Below are positions 37,616 to 44,731 of a stretch of DNA of 44,731 nt, piece by piece. The DNA comes from Intrasporangiaceae bacterium (GTDB lineage Bacteria > Actinomycetota > Actinomycetes > Actinomycetales > Dermatophilaceae). Under the pieces are notes generated by a model. It saw only the letters and a program-made list of their open reading frames with translations, made no database searches and had not been told where the DNA came from. The DNA is taken from the NCBI GenBank assembly GCA_021324575.1, contig JAJPIW010000009.1:1-44731 (forward strand), written 5' to 3'. The stretch's first letter is position 1. The number at the start of each line of letters is the position of its first letter. The position numbers and the translations under genes were made by a program.

Positions 37616-38506
37616 ATGACCGCAACCCAGACCGAGCTCACCGGCTACGAGCCGATCGACCCGGCCGTCCGCGAGCAGTACGAGCGCGACGGTTTCTACG
37701 TCATCAAGAACGCCCTGGGTGACGACGACCGTCAGTACTTCCTGGACGCGGTCGACAAGATCTACGCCGAGGAGGAGGCCGCCGGCGAGCTCCGCCCGGA
37801 CCGGTCCATCCACGTCATGGGCTGGATGCACAAGGACCCGCGCTTCGTCGAGCTGCTCAACTGGCCCACGACGTTCCCCTACATCTGGGGAACCATGGGC
37901 TGGAACATCTACACCCACCACAACCACATCGACGTCAACCCGCCCAAGGACGAGCCGCCGTTCTGGAACTGGCACCAGGACGGGTACCGGCAGAACTCCG
38001 ACATCGACATGCCGGTGCGGCCGATGTTCATGACGAAGATCTGCTACGCGCTCACCGACCTGTCGATCCCCGGCCACGGCCAGACCAAGGTCATCCCCGG
38101 CTCACACGTCAACAACACCCTCGCCGGCCGCCCCGAGAAGGAGGGCGACCCGATCATCGAGCCCGAGGGCTCGACCGAGGTGCTGCTCAGTGCCGGTGAC
38201 GCCTTCATCTTCGACCGCCGCCTGTGGCACTCCCGGTCGATGAACAAGTCCGACGTCATCCGCAAGCTGATGTTCGTCGGCTACACCTACCGCTGGATCC
38301 GTCCGCTCGACGAGGCCGTCGCCGACCAGGACTCGGACTGGTTCAAGAGCCTGTCGCCGCTGCATCAGCAGCTGCTCGGCTATGGCCCGGACCACGCCTC
38401 GTTCTGGGGCATCAAGCAGAGCGGCTGGATCGACGACGACATCCCGCTCCGCAAGGAGCTCAAGGAGCGCGGCCTGCTCAACCGGGAGATCCCCTTCCTG
38501 CGCTGA
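37616..38506 (+). CDS. Phytanoyl-CoA dioxygenase (PhyH)-family protein
   Basis: A 296-residue Fe(II)/2-oxoglutarate dioxygenase. The iron triad H120-x-D122 (NWHQDGY) and H205 (RRLWHSRS) and the 2-oxoglutarate-binding R216 are visible, on a double-stranded beta-helix with TKVIPGSHVNN and LSAGDAFIFD. It hydroxylates a small molecule; ectoine or lipid-type substrates are known for relatives, but none can be chosen here. ATG at 37616 after GGGAG. Its position between glgX and glgP is unusual. The downstream 245 nt carry strong palindromes. Confidence 0.88.
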   Translation: MTATQTELTGYEPIDPAVREQYERDGFYVIKNALGDDDRQYFLDAVDKIYAEEEAAGELRPDRSIHVMGWMHKDPRFVELLNWPTTFPYIWGTMGWNIYTHHNHIDVNPPKDEPPFWNWHQDGYRQNSDIDMPVRPMFMTKICYALTDLSIPGHGQTKVIPGSHVNNTLAGRPEKEGDPIIEPEGSTEVLLSAGDAFIFDRRLWHSRSMNKSDVIRKLMFVGYTYRWIRPLDEAVADQDSDWFKSLSPLHQQLLGYGPDHASFWGIKQSGWIDDDIPLRKELKERGLLNREIPFLR

Positions 38507-38531
38507 CGCACCTGAGCGACCTGCTCACTTT

Positions 38532-38549
38532 TCTGCGCCATGGCGCAGA
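38532..38549. repeat. Perfect 18-bp palindrome downstream of phyH
   Basis: TCTGCGCCATGGCGCAGA is its own reverse complement. Its 12-bp core GCGCCATGGCGC recurs at 38595-38606, on the other side of a long hairpin. Could be an operator dimer site or part of a complex terminator. Confidence 0.8.
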
Positions 38550-38552
38550 CAC

Positions 38553-38588
38553 CGACCACCGGCGCGGCAATGACTGCGCCGGTGGTCG
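38553..38588. terminator. Strong hairpin, probable phyH terminator
   Basis: CGACCACCGGCGC (38553-38565) pairs perfectly with GCGCCGGTGGTCG (38576-38588) around a 10-nt GGCAATGACT loop. It begins 47 nt after the phyH stop. No U tract. It is bracketed by two copies of the GCGCCATGGCGC palindrome. Confidence 0.65.
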
Positions 38589-38594
38589 CGTTGT

Positions 38595-38625
38595 GCGCCA
38601 TGGCGCGGAAACGGGTCGCGACCCG
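38595..38625. repeat. Second GCGCCATGGCGC palindrome and an adjacent palindrome
   Basis: GCGCCATGGCGC (38595-38606) repeats the core of the palindrome at 38532. CGGGTCGCGACCCG (38612-38625) is another perfect 14-bp palindrome directly after it. Together with the hairpin they form a symmetric block upstream of glgP. Confidence 0.7.
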
Positions 38626-38665
38626 CGGCGCGGCATACGGCAAAGGACGGAAGTCGAACCCTGTG

Positions 38666-38698
38666 TGCAAGACGCTGCAAAGCCTGCAAGACTCTTGC
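38666..38698 (+). promoter_or_regulatory. TGCAA repeats upstream of glgP
   Basis: TGCAA occurs at 38666, 38676 and 38685, two of them as TGCAAGAC. The last is part of the inverted repeat GCAAG-ACT-CTTGC (38686-38698). CTTGCA/TGCAAG elements are typical of LacI-family maltose/glucan regulators in actinobacteria. This makes an operator for a MalR-like repressor plausible. Confidence 0.4.
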
Positions 38699-38751
38699 GA
38701 GCCCGACACCCCCGCCCTTTCCGGGCGCCGACACCGAGGACCAGCCGACCG

Positions 38752-41307
38752 ATGACCGAGCCTGCCGAGATGGTGCCCGCCCTGCCTCCCGTCGTCTCCG
38801 ACGAGTCGCCGTCGACCGACGCGAACCTGATGGGGCCGAGCTTCGAGCCGACCCACCCGCTGGCGATCGCCCCGGTCCTGCAGCCGCCGGTCACCGTGGA
38901 CCGCTTCGTCGAGGCCTTCCTCCACGAGCTGAACTACGGGCAGGGCGTGCTGCTGTCACGTTCCACCGTCAACGACCAGTACCTCGCGCTCGCGCGGACC
39001 GTCCGCCGCTTCATGATGGCGGGCTGGCTCGAGACCGGCGCACGGCGCCGGGCGCACCCGGAGAAGATGGTCGGCTACCTGTCGGCCGAGTACCTCCTCG
39101 GGCGGCAGCTCGGCAACGCGCTGCTCGCGACCAACCTGCAGGACATCGCCGAGAGCGCGATGCGCCAGTGCGGCATCGACATCTCGACGCTGCGCGCGCA
39201 GGAGGTCGAGCCGGGCCTCGGCAACGGCGGCCTGGGCCGCCTCGCCGCCTGCTTCGTCGACTCGCTGGCGACGATGGACGTGCCGTGCATCGGCTACGGC
39301 ATCCGCTACGAGTACGGCATCTTCCGCCAGACCTTCGAGGGCGGCCGTCAGGTCGAGGTCCCCGACTCCTGGCTGGCTCTGGGCGCACCGTGGGAGTTCC
39401 CGCACCCCGACCGGCGGGTCCAGGTGGACTTCGGCGGCTACACCGAGACGACGACCGACGCCGCGGGTCGGGCCCGCACCCGCTGGGTGCCGAGCTGGAA
39501 CGTCCTGGGTATCCCGTACCACATCATGGTGCCGGGGTTCCGCAACGGTGTCGTCAACACCCTGCGGCTGTGGGGCGCGGAGGCGTCGCACGCCTTCGAC
39601 CTACAGATCTTCAACTCCGGTGACTACGAGGAAGCGGTGCGGGCGCAGACCTTCGCCGAGAACATCTCCAAGGTGCTCTACCCGGAGGACTCCACGCCCC
39701 AGGGCAAGGAGCTGCGGCTCCAGCAGCAGTACTTCTTCGTCGCCTGCTCGCTACACGACTACATCGAGAACACCCTGCCCCACGGCTTCGACCTGCACGA
39801 GCTGCCCGAGCGGATCATCTTCCAGCTCAACGACACCCACCCGGTCATCGCCATCCCCGAGCTGATGCGCATCCTCATCGACCTCAAGGGCTTCGAGTGG
39901 GACGAGGCCTGGGCGATCACCAGGAAGTGCTTCGCCTACACCTGTCACACCCTGCTCCCCGAGGCTCTCGAGGTGTGGTCGGTCGACCTGCTCGGCAGGC
40001 TCCTGCCCCGGCACCTGGAGATCATCTACCGGATCAACGAAGAGTTCCTCCTGGAGGTCCAGGAGGCCTACCCGGGCGAGGAGATGCGCGCCCGCCGGAT
40101 GTCGATCATCGCCGAGCACCCCCAGCGGTCGGTCCGGATGGCCTACCTGGCGACGGTCGCCGCGACGAAGGTCAACGGCGTCGCCGCGCTGCACTCCGAG
40201 CTGCTGCGCGACAAGGTCCTGCCCGACTTCTCCTCGATGTGGCCGGACAAGTTCACCAACGTCACCAACGGCGTCACCCCGCGCCGGTTCGTCCGGATGG
40301 CCAACCGCCGGCTCTCCACCCTGATCACCGAGACCATCGGCGAGGGGTGGGTCACCGACCTGGAGCGGCTGCGCGAGCTCGAGCCGTATGCCGATGACGC
40401 CTCCTTCCGTGAGGAGTTCCGCGACGTCAAGCTGGCCAACAAGGAGCGCCTGGTCTCGCTGCTGCGCGTTCGCGACGGGATCGAGCTGCCGACCGAGCCG
40501 ATGCTCGACGTCATGGTGAAACGGCTGCACGAGTACAAGCGGCAGACCCTGAAGCTCCTGCACATCGTCTCGCTCTACCAGAGCGTGATCTCCGGTGAAC
40601 GGCCGATCGAGGACATCACGCCGCGCACCTTCGTCTTCGGCGCGAAGGCAGCACCCGGCTACCACCTGGCCAAGGAGATCATCTTCGCGATCAACTCGGT
40701 CGCGGCGGTCATCGACGCCGACAAGCGCGTCGCCGGACGGCTGTCGGTCGTCTTCCCCGCCAACTACAACGTGACCCTCGCCGAGAAGCTCATCCCGGCG
40801 GCCGACCTCTCCGAGCAGATCTCGCTCGCGGGCAAGGAGGCCTCCGGTACCGGCAACATGAAGTTCGCCCTCAACGGAGCGCTCACCATCGGCACCGACG
40901 ACGGCGCCAACGTCGAGATCCGCGAGCTCGTGGGTGACGACAACTTCTTCCTCTTCGGGATGACCGAGCCCGAGGTCGAGAAGCTCGCGGCGACCGGCTA
41001 CGACCCCGGCACCTACTACGAGTCCGACCCGCGGATCAAGGCGACCATCGACCTGCTCGCCAGCGGGTACTTCAACAGCGGGGACCGCGGCGCGCTCGCG
41101 CCGGTCGTCGACAACCTCGTCCACCACGACCCCTACATGGTGCTGGCCGACTTCGCGTCCTACCTCGACGTTCAGGCGCGGGTCGACACCGCCTACGCCG
41201 ACCAGGACGACTGGTCGCGCAAGGCGATCCTCAACGTCGCGCGCAGCGGGTTCTTCTCCTCGGACCGGTCGATGAAGGACTACCTCGACCGGATCTGGAA
41301 GCCCTGA
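38752..41307 (+). CDS. glgP: Glycogen/maltodextrin phosphorylase
   Basis: An 851-residue GT35 phosphorylase that releases glucose-1-phosphate from alpha-1,4-glucan. It has PEKMVGYLSAEYLLGRQLGN, EVEPGLGNGGLGRLAACFVDS, FQLNDTHPVIAIPELMR and the PLP site EASGTGNMKFALNG with K704, followed by GTDDGANVEI. The N-terminal 45 residues are Pro-rich and family-atypical. The ATG at 38752 has a GAGGA about 10 nt upstream; the open frame upstream lacks support. Between phyH and glgE, probably with its own promoter in the palindromic region. Confidence 0.95.
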   Translation: MTEPAEMVPALPPVVSDESPSTDANLMGPSFEPTHPLAIAPVLQPPVTVDRFVEAFLHELNYGQGVLLSRSTVNDQYLALARTVRRFMMAGWLETGARRRAHPEKMVGYLSAEYLLGRQLGNALLATNLQDIAESAMRQCGIDISTLRAQEVEPGLGNGGLGRLAACFVDSLATMDVPCIGYGIRYEYGIFRQTFEGGRQVEVPDSWLALGAPWEFPHPDRRVQVDFGGYTETTTDAAGRARTRWVPSWNVLGIPYHIMVPGFRNGVVNTLRLWGAEASHAFDLQIFNSGDYEEAVRAQTFAENISKVLYPEDSTPQGKELRLQQQYFFVACSLHDYIENTLPHGFDLHELPERIIFQLNDTHPVIAIPELMRILIDLKGFEWDEAWAITRKCFAYTCHTLLPEALEVWSVDLLGRLLPRHLEIIYRINEEFLLEVQEAYPGEEMRARRMSIIAEHPQRSVRMAYLATVAATKVNGVAALHSELLRDKVLPDFSSMWPDKFTNVTNGVTPRRFVRMANRRLSTLITETIGEGWVTDLERLRELEPYADDASFREEFRDVKLANKERLVSLLRVRDGIELPTEPMLDVMVKRLHEYKRQTLKLLHIVSLYQSVISGERPIEDITPRTFVFGAKAAPGYHLAKEIIFAINSVAAVIDADKRVAGRLSVVFPANYNVTLAEKLIPAADLSEQISLAGKEASGTGNMKFALNGALTIGTDDGANVEIRELVGDDNFFLFGMTEPEVEKLAATGYDPGTYYESDPRIKATIDLLASGYFNSGDRGALAPVVDNLVHHDPYMVLADFASYLDVQARVDTAYADQDDWSRKAILNVARSGFFSSDRSMKDYLDRIWKP

Positions 41308-41371
41308 CACCCAACGGTCTCGCACCTCGGGCAACCACCCAAGGGGATGGGACAGCAAGCGGCCGTCCGTG

Positions 41372-41377
41372 TAGCGT
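41372..41377 (+). promoter_or_regulatory. Putative -10 box of leaderless glgE
   Basis: TAGCGT lies 7 nt upstream of the GTG start, without a ribosome binding site. It has the same geometry as at glgX, gatC and mocR. Confidence 0.4.
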
Positions 41378-41384
41378 CGGGCAC

Positions 41385-43409
41385 GTGACCCACGCCCCGA
41401 TCACGCACTCGCCGCAGGACCCCATCGGACGCATCCCGGTCGAGGACGTGAGTCCGCTCGTCGACGCCGGAAGGCGACCCGCCAAGAGCGTCGTCGACGA
41501 GGTGTTCCCGGTCACCGCCACGGTGTTCCGCGAGGGCCACGACGCCGTCAACGCGTCCGTGGTCCTCACCGATCCCGACGGCGGCCGGTACCTCACCCCG
41601 ATGGAGTGCACCAACGAGGGCCTCAACAGCTGGCGGGCCGAGGTGTCCGCCGACCGGGCCGGCTGGTGGACCTACCAGGTCGAAGGCTGGTCGGACCCGT
41701 ACGGCACCTGGTACCACGACGGCACCATCAAGGTGAACGCCGGAGTGGACGTCGACCTGATGCTCGAGGAAGGTGCCCGGGTGCTCGAGCGAGCCATCGC
41801 CGAGGTCGAACGCCCGAGCACCGCAACGGAGATGCTCGCCGGTGCGGTGACGGCGCTGCGTGACACCCGGCTCCCCCCGGGCGTCCGGCTCGCCGCCGCC
41901 ACCGACCCGGCCATCCGCAGGGAGCTGCACGACCGGCCACTGCGCGACATGGTCAGCCCGACCCCGGCATACGCGCTGCTCGTCGAGCGCGAGCGCGCCC
42001 TGAGCGGCGCCTGGTACGAGATCTTCCCGCGCAGCGAGGGCGCCCACATCGACCCCGAGACCGGCCTCTGGACGTCCGGGACCCTCCGCACGGCGGCCGA
42101 CCGGCTGCCCGGGATCGCGGCGATGGGCTTCGACGTCGTCTACCTCACCCCGATCCACCCGATCGGCACGACGGCCCGCAAGGGCCCCAACAACTCCCTG
42201 AACGCCGGCCCGCACGACCCCGGCAGCCCGTATGCGATCGGCTCACCCGACGGCGGTCACGACGCCATCGACCCGGTGCTGGGGACCTTCGAGGACTTCG
42301 ACGCATTCGTCGGACGGGCCAAGGAGCTCGGGCTCGAGGTCGCCATGGACATCGCGCTCCAGTGCTCCCCCGACCACCCCTACGTCCAGACCAACCCGGA
42401 GTGGTTCACGACCCGGGCCGACGGCACGATCGCGTATGCCGAGAACCCGCCCAAGAAGTACCAGGACATCTACCCGCTGAACTTCGACAACGACCCCGCG
42501 GGTTCGTATGCCGAGATGCGGCGGATGATCCAGGTCTGGCTCGACCACGGGGTCCGGATCTTCCGGGTCGACAACCCGCACACCAAACCGGTGGAGTTCT
42601 GGCAGTGGCTCATCGAGGACGTCGGCCGCGACCATCCCGAGACGATCTGGCTGGCCGAGGCGTTCACCAAGCCGGCCATGATGCACACCCTGGGCAAGGT
42701 CGGCTTCCAGCAGAGCTACACCTACTACGCGTGGCGCCACGCCAAGTGGGAGCTCGAGGAGTACGTCAGGGAGCTGGCCGGAGAGGCCGCCTCCTACATG
42801 CGACCCTCGTTCTGGCCGACGACCCACGACATCCTCACCCCGTACATGCAGTTCGGCGGCCCGGTGGCCTGGAAGCTGCGCGCGGCCCTGGCCGCGACCC
42901 TCGTCCCCACCTACGGGATCTATGCCGGCTACGAGCTGATCGAGCACGTCGCCCGCCCCGGGGCCGAGGAGCAGGTCGACAACGAGAAGTACCAGTACAA
43001 GGACCGCCAGTGGTTCCGCTACGAGAAGGGCGGTGACCGCGAGGGCCAGTCGCTCGCCGGCTACCTCACCCGGATCAACCACATCCGCCGCGCCCACCCG
43101 AGCCTGTCCTGGCTGCGCAACATCACCTTCCACCACGCCGACGACGAGAACGTCATGTGCTTCTCCAAGCGCCGGGTCCTGCCCGACGGCACGGAGGACA
43201 CGATCATCGTCGTGGCGAACCTCGACCCGTACTCCACGCGCGCCACGACCGTGCACCTCGACATGCCCGCCCTCGGCATGGACTACCACGAGGGGTTCGT
43301 CGCCCACGACCTCGTCACCGACCAGTCCTGGCACTGGGTCGAGCACAACTTCGTGCGACTCGGCGCCGACAACGAGCCCGTCCACATCATCCACGTCCGG
43401 AGGTACTGA
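41385..43409 (+). CDS. glgE: Alpha-1,4-glucan:maltose-1-phosphate maltosyltransferase
   Basis: A 674-residue GH13_3 enzyme that transfers maltose from maltose-1-phosphate to the non-reducing end of glucan. The nucleophile D396 (FRVDNPHTKP), acid/base E425 (WLAEAFTKP) and D482 (TTHDIL) keep the 29- and 57-residue spacing of the Streptomyces enzyme. Residues 1-200 form the N-terminal beta and helical-bundle domains. GTG start, probably leaderless. Only four Tyr codons are TAT, and all four precede Ala; three read TATGCC, two of them in octamers. It is followed 6 nt later by treS, so the two are co-transcribed. Confidence 0.96.
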   Translation: MTHAPITHSPQDPIGRIPVEDVSPLVDAGRRPAKSVVDEVFPVTATVFREGHDAVNASVVLTDPDGGRYLTPMECTNEGLNSWRAEVSADRAGWWTYQVEGWSDPYGTWYHDGTIKVNAGVDVDLMLEEGARVLERAIAEVERPSTATEMLAGAVTALRDTRLPPGVRLAAATDPAIRRELHDRPLRDMVSPTPAYALLVERERALSGAWYEIFPRSEGAHIDPETGLWTSGTLRTAADRLPGIAAMGFDVVYLTPIHPIGTTARKGPNNSLNAGPHDPGSPYAIGSPDGGHDAIDPVLGTFEDFDAFVGRAKELGLEVAMDIALQCSPDHPYVQTNPEWFTTRADGTIAYAENPPKKYQDIYPLNFDNDPAGSYAEMRRMIQVWLDHGVRIFRVDNPHTKPVEFWQWLIEDVGRDHPETIWLAEAFTKPAMMHTLGKVGFQQSYTYYAWRHAKWELEEYVRELAGEAASYMRPSFWPTTHDILTPYMQFGGPVAWKLRAALAATLVPTYGIYAGYELIEHVARPGAEEQVDNEKYQYKDRQWFRYEKGGDREGQSLAGYLTRINHIRRAHPSLSWLRNITFHHADDENVMCFSKRRVLPDGTEDTIIVVANLDPYSTRATTVHLDMPALGMDYHEGFVAHDLVTDQSWHWVEHNFVRLGADNEPVHIIHVRRY

Positions 43410-43415
43410 GCACCC

Positions 43416-44731
43416 ATGCAAGGCCTGAACCTGTCCCAACCCGGGCTCAAGCACGACCCCGAGTGGTTCAAGACGGCGGTGTTCTACGAGGTGCTCGTGC
43501 GAGCCTTCGGCGACTCCAGCGGCTCGGGCGCCGGTGACTTCAACGGCCTCATCGCGCGCCTGGACTACCTCCAGTGGCTCGGCGTCGACTGCCTCTGGCT
43601 GCCGCCGTTCTACGCGTCCCCCCTGCGCGACGGCGGCTACGACATCGCCGACTACACCGCGATCCTGCCGGAGTTCGGGACCCTGCCGGACTTCCGCGAG
43701 CTGATCACCCAGGCGCACGCGCGCGGCATACGGATCATCACCGACTTCGTCATGAACCACACGAGCGACCAGCACGCGTGGTTCCAGGCCAGCCGCAGCG
43801 ACCCGGACGGGCCCTACGGCGACTTCTACGTGTGGTCCGACACCGACGAGAAGTACACCGACGCGCGGATCATCTTCGTCGACACCGAGGTCTCCAACTG
43901 GACCTTCGACCCGGTGCGCCGGCAGTTCTTCTGGCACCGCTTCTTCTCCCACCAGCCCGACCTGAACTTCGAGAACCCGGCGGTCCACGAGGCGATGTTC
44001 GAGGTCGTCCGGTTCTGGATGGACATGGGCATCGACGGCTTCCGGCTGGACGCGGTCCCCTACCTCTACGAGGAGGAGGGGCACAACGGCGAGAACCACC
44101 CCAAGACCCACCAGTTCCTCGCCCGGCTGCGCGCGATGGTCGACGAGGAGTACCCCGGGCGGATCCTGCTCGCGGAGGCCAACCAGCCGCCGGCCGACGT
44201 CGTGGACTACTTCGGGACGGCCGAGGCACCCGAGTGCCAGATGTGCTTCCACTTCCCGGTCATGCCGATGCTCTACTACGCCCTCCGGGACGAGCGCGCG
44301 GCCCCGATCGCCGACGTCCTCGCCGACACCCCCGACATCCCCGAGGGCTCCCAGTGGGGCACCTTCCTGCGCAACCACGACGAGCTCACCCTCGAGATGG
44401 TCACGCCGGAGCAGCGGGCCGCGATGTACGGCTGGTACGCCCCCGACCCGCGGATGCGCGCCAACGTCGGCATCCGTCGCCGGCTCGCCACCCTCCTGGA
44501 CAACTCCCGACCCGAGATCGAGCTCATCCACGCCCTGATCCTCTCCCTGCCCGGCTCGCCGTGCCTGTACTACGGGGACGAGATCGGGATGGGCGACAAC
44601 ATCTGGCTGAGCGACCGCGACGGTGTGCGCACCCCGATGCAGTGGACCCCCGACCGCAACGCCGGCTTCTCGGCGGCCGACCCGGGCAAGCTCTACCTGC
44701 CGGTGATCTCCTCGCTCGTCTACCACTACAA
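43416..44731 (+). CDS. treS: Maltose alpha-D-glucosyltransferase / trehalose synthase (3'-partial)
   Basis: The frame is open to the window edge; 438 residues are visible of an expected 570-600. TreS interconverts trehalose and maltose, feeding maltose to a maltokinase and then GlgE. It opens with [20 protein letters not shown]. The GH13 residues are D212 ([10 protein letters not shown]), E254 (LLAEANQ) and D322 (RNHDEL). The ATG at 43416 follows the glgE stop by 6 nt, with GGAGGT further upstream inside glgE. A maltokinase gene or domain may follow outside the window. Confidence 0.95.
   Translation, partial: MQGLNLSQPGLKHDPEWFKTAVFYEVLVRAFGDSSGSGAGDFNGLIARLDYLQWLGVDCLWLPPFYASPLRDGGYDIADYTAILPEFGTLPDFRELITQAHARGIRIITDFVMNHTSDQHAWFQASRSDPDGPYGDFYVWSDTDEKYTDARIIFVDTEVSNWTFDPVRRQFFWHRFFSHQPDLNFENPAVHEAMFEVVRFWMDMGIDGFRLDAVPYLYEEEGHNGENHPKTHQFLARLRAMVDEEYPGRILLAEANQPPADVVDYFGTAEAPECQMCFHFPVMPMLYYALRDERAAPIADVLADTPDIPEGSQWGTFLRNHDELTLEMVTPEQRAAMYGWYAPDPRMRANVGIRRRLATLLDNSRPEIELIHALILSLPGSPCLYYGDEIGMGDNIWLSDRDGVRTPMQWTPDRNAGFSAADPGKLYLPVISSLVYHY

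Noticed and set aside
38224-38751. N-terminal extension of GlgP through the phyH gene
   Set aside because: It lies over the phyH coding region and the palindrome block, and has no phosphorylase similarity. The ATG at 38752 gives a normal length.

Overview
The window is very GC-rich. It has dense gene packing with ATGA or GTGA overlaps, frequent GTG starts, several apparently leaderless genes, a PPOX-class F420-type flavoprotein, a GlgE/TreS alpha-glucan pathway and the actinobacterial order nifS-mnmA-(methionine-synthase-like)-ligA-gatC-gatA-gatB. Together these point to an actinomycete, most likely of the Micrococcales (an Intrasporangiaceae-like genome would fit). This is inferred from content and gene order; no marker gene for species assignment is present. 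No rRNA, tRNA, CRISPR array, insertion sequence or phage gene was found.

Layout. Positions 1-1872 hold the 3' part of a secreted 14-repeat, cysteine-paired surface protein with an apparent 1-nt frameshift in its 13th repeat, facing a DUF1801 protein. Positions 2289-5755 are gatB, gatA and gatC (minus strand), followed by a YchJ-like SEC-C protein, a lipoprotein phosphoesterase and a CPA1 Na+/H+ antiporter. ligA (9349-11460) is flanked by gene debris: a broken maleylpyruvate-isomerase-like gene, a VapB-like N-terminus and a VapC C-terminus. Then come an ankyrin protein, an acyl-CoA synthetase, a 60-bp tandem hairpin repeat, an EamA exporter, a MetE-C-like protein overlapping a PNPOx-fold protein, a divergent MocR regulator, an AHSA1/SRPBCC protein, mnmA and a cysteine desulfurase.

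Positions 22.3-23.9 kb hold a MerR regulator and an aldo-keto reductase that share the same operator. A small exported protein follows, then a TauT/NitT-type ABC transporter operon (ATPase-permease-lipoprotein) divergent from a CitA/CitB-like two-component system. Next are etfB-etfA, a PPOX flavoprotein and a minus-strand group made of a WXG100-like glycine-zipper protein, two YbjN-fold proteins and an enoyl-CoA hydratase. The right end (35353-44731) is an alpha-glucan/trehalose cluster: glgX, a PhyH-family dioxygenase, glgP, glgE and the start of treS. GlgP and GlgX would degrade glycogen-like glucan. TreS makes maltose from trehalose, and GlgE adds maltose units to glucan from maltose-1-phosphate.

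The most striking signal cuts across genes. The non-palindromic octamer GTATGCCG (or its complement CGGCATAC) occurs 51 times by my hand count in 44.7 kb, about 1.1 per kb. Chance at this GC content would give one to two. It is nearly balanced between strands, enriched between genes, twice arranged as inverted pairs, and it overrides codon preference inside genes. It resembles a DNA-uptake-sequence or HIP1-type highly iterated word. I know of no description of it in this lineage.
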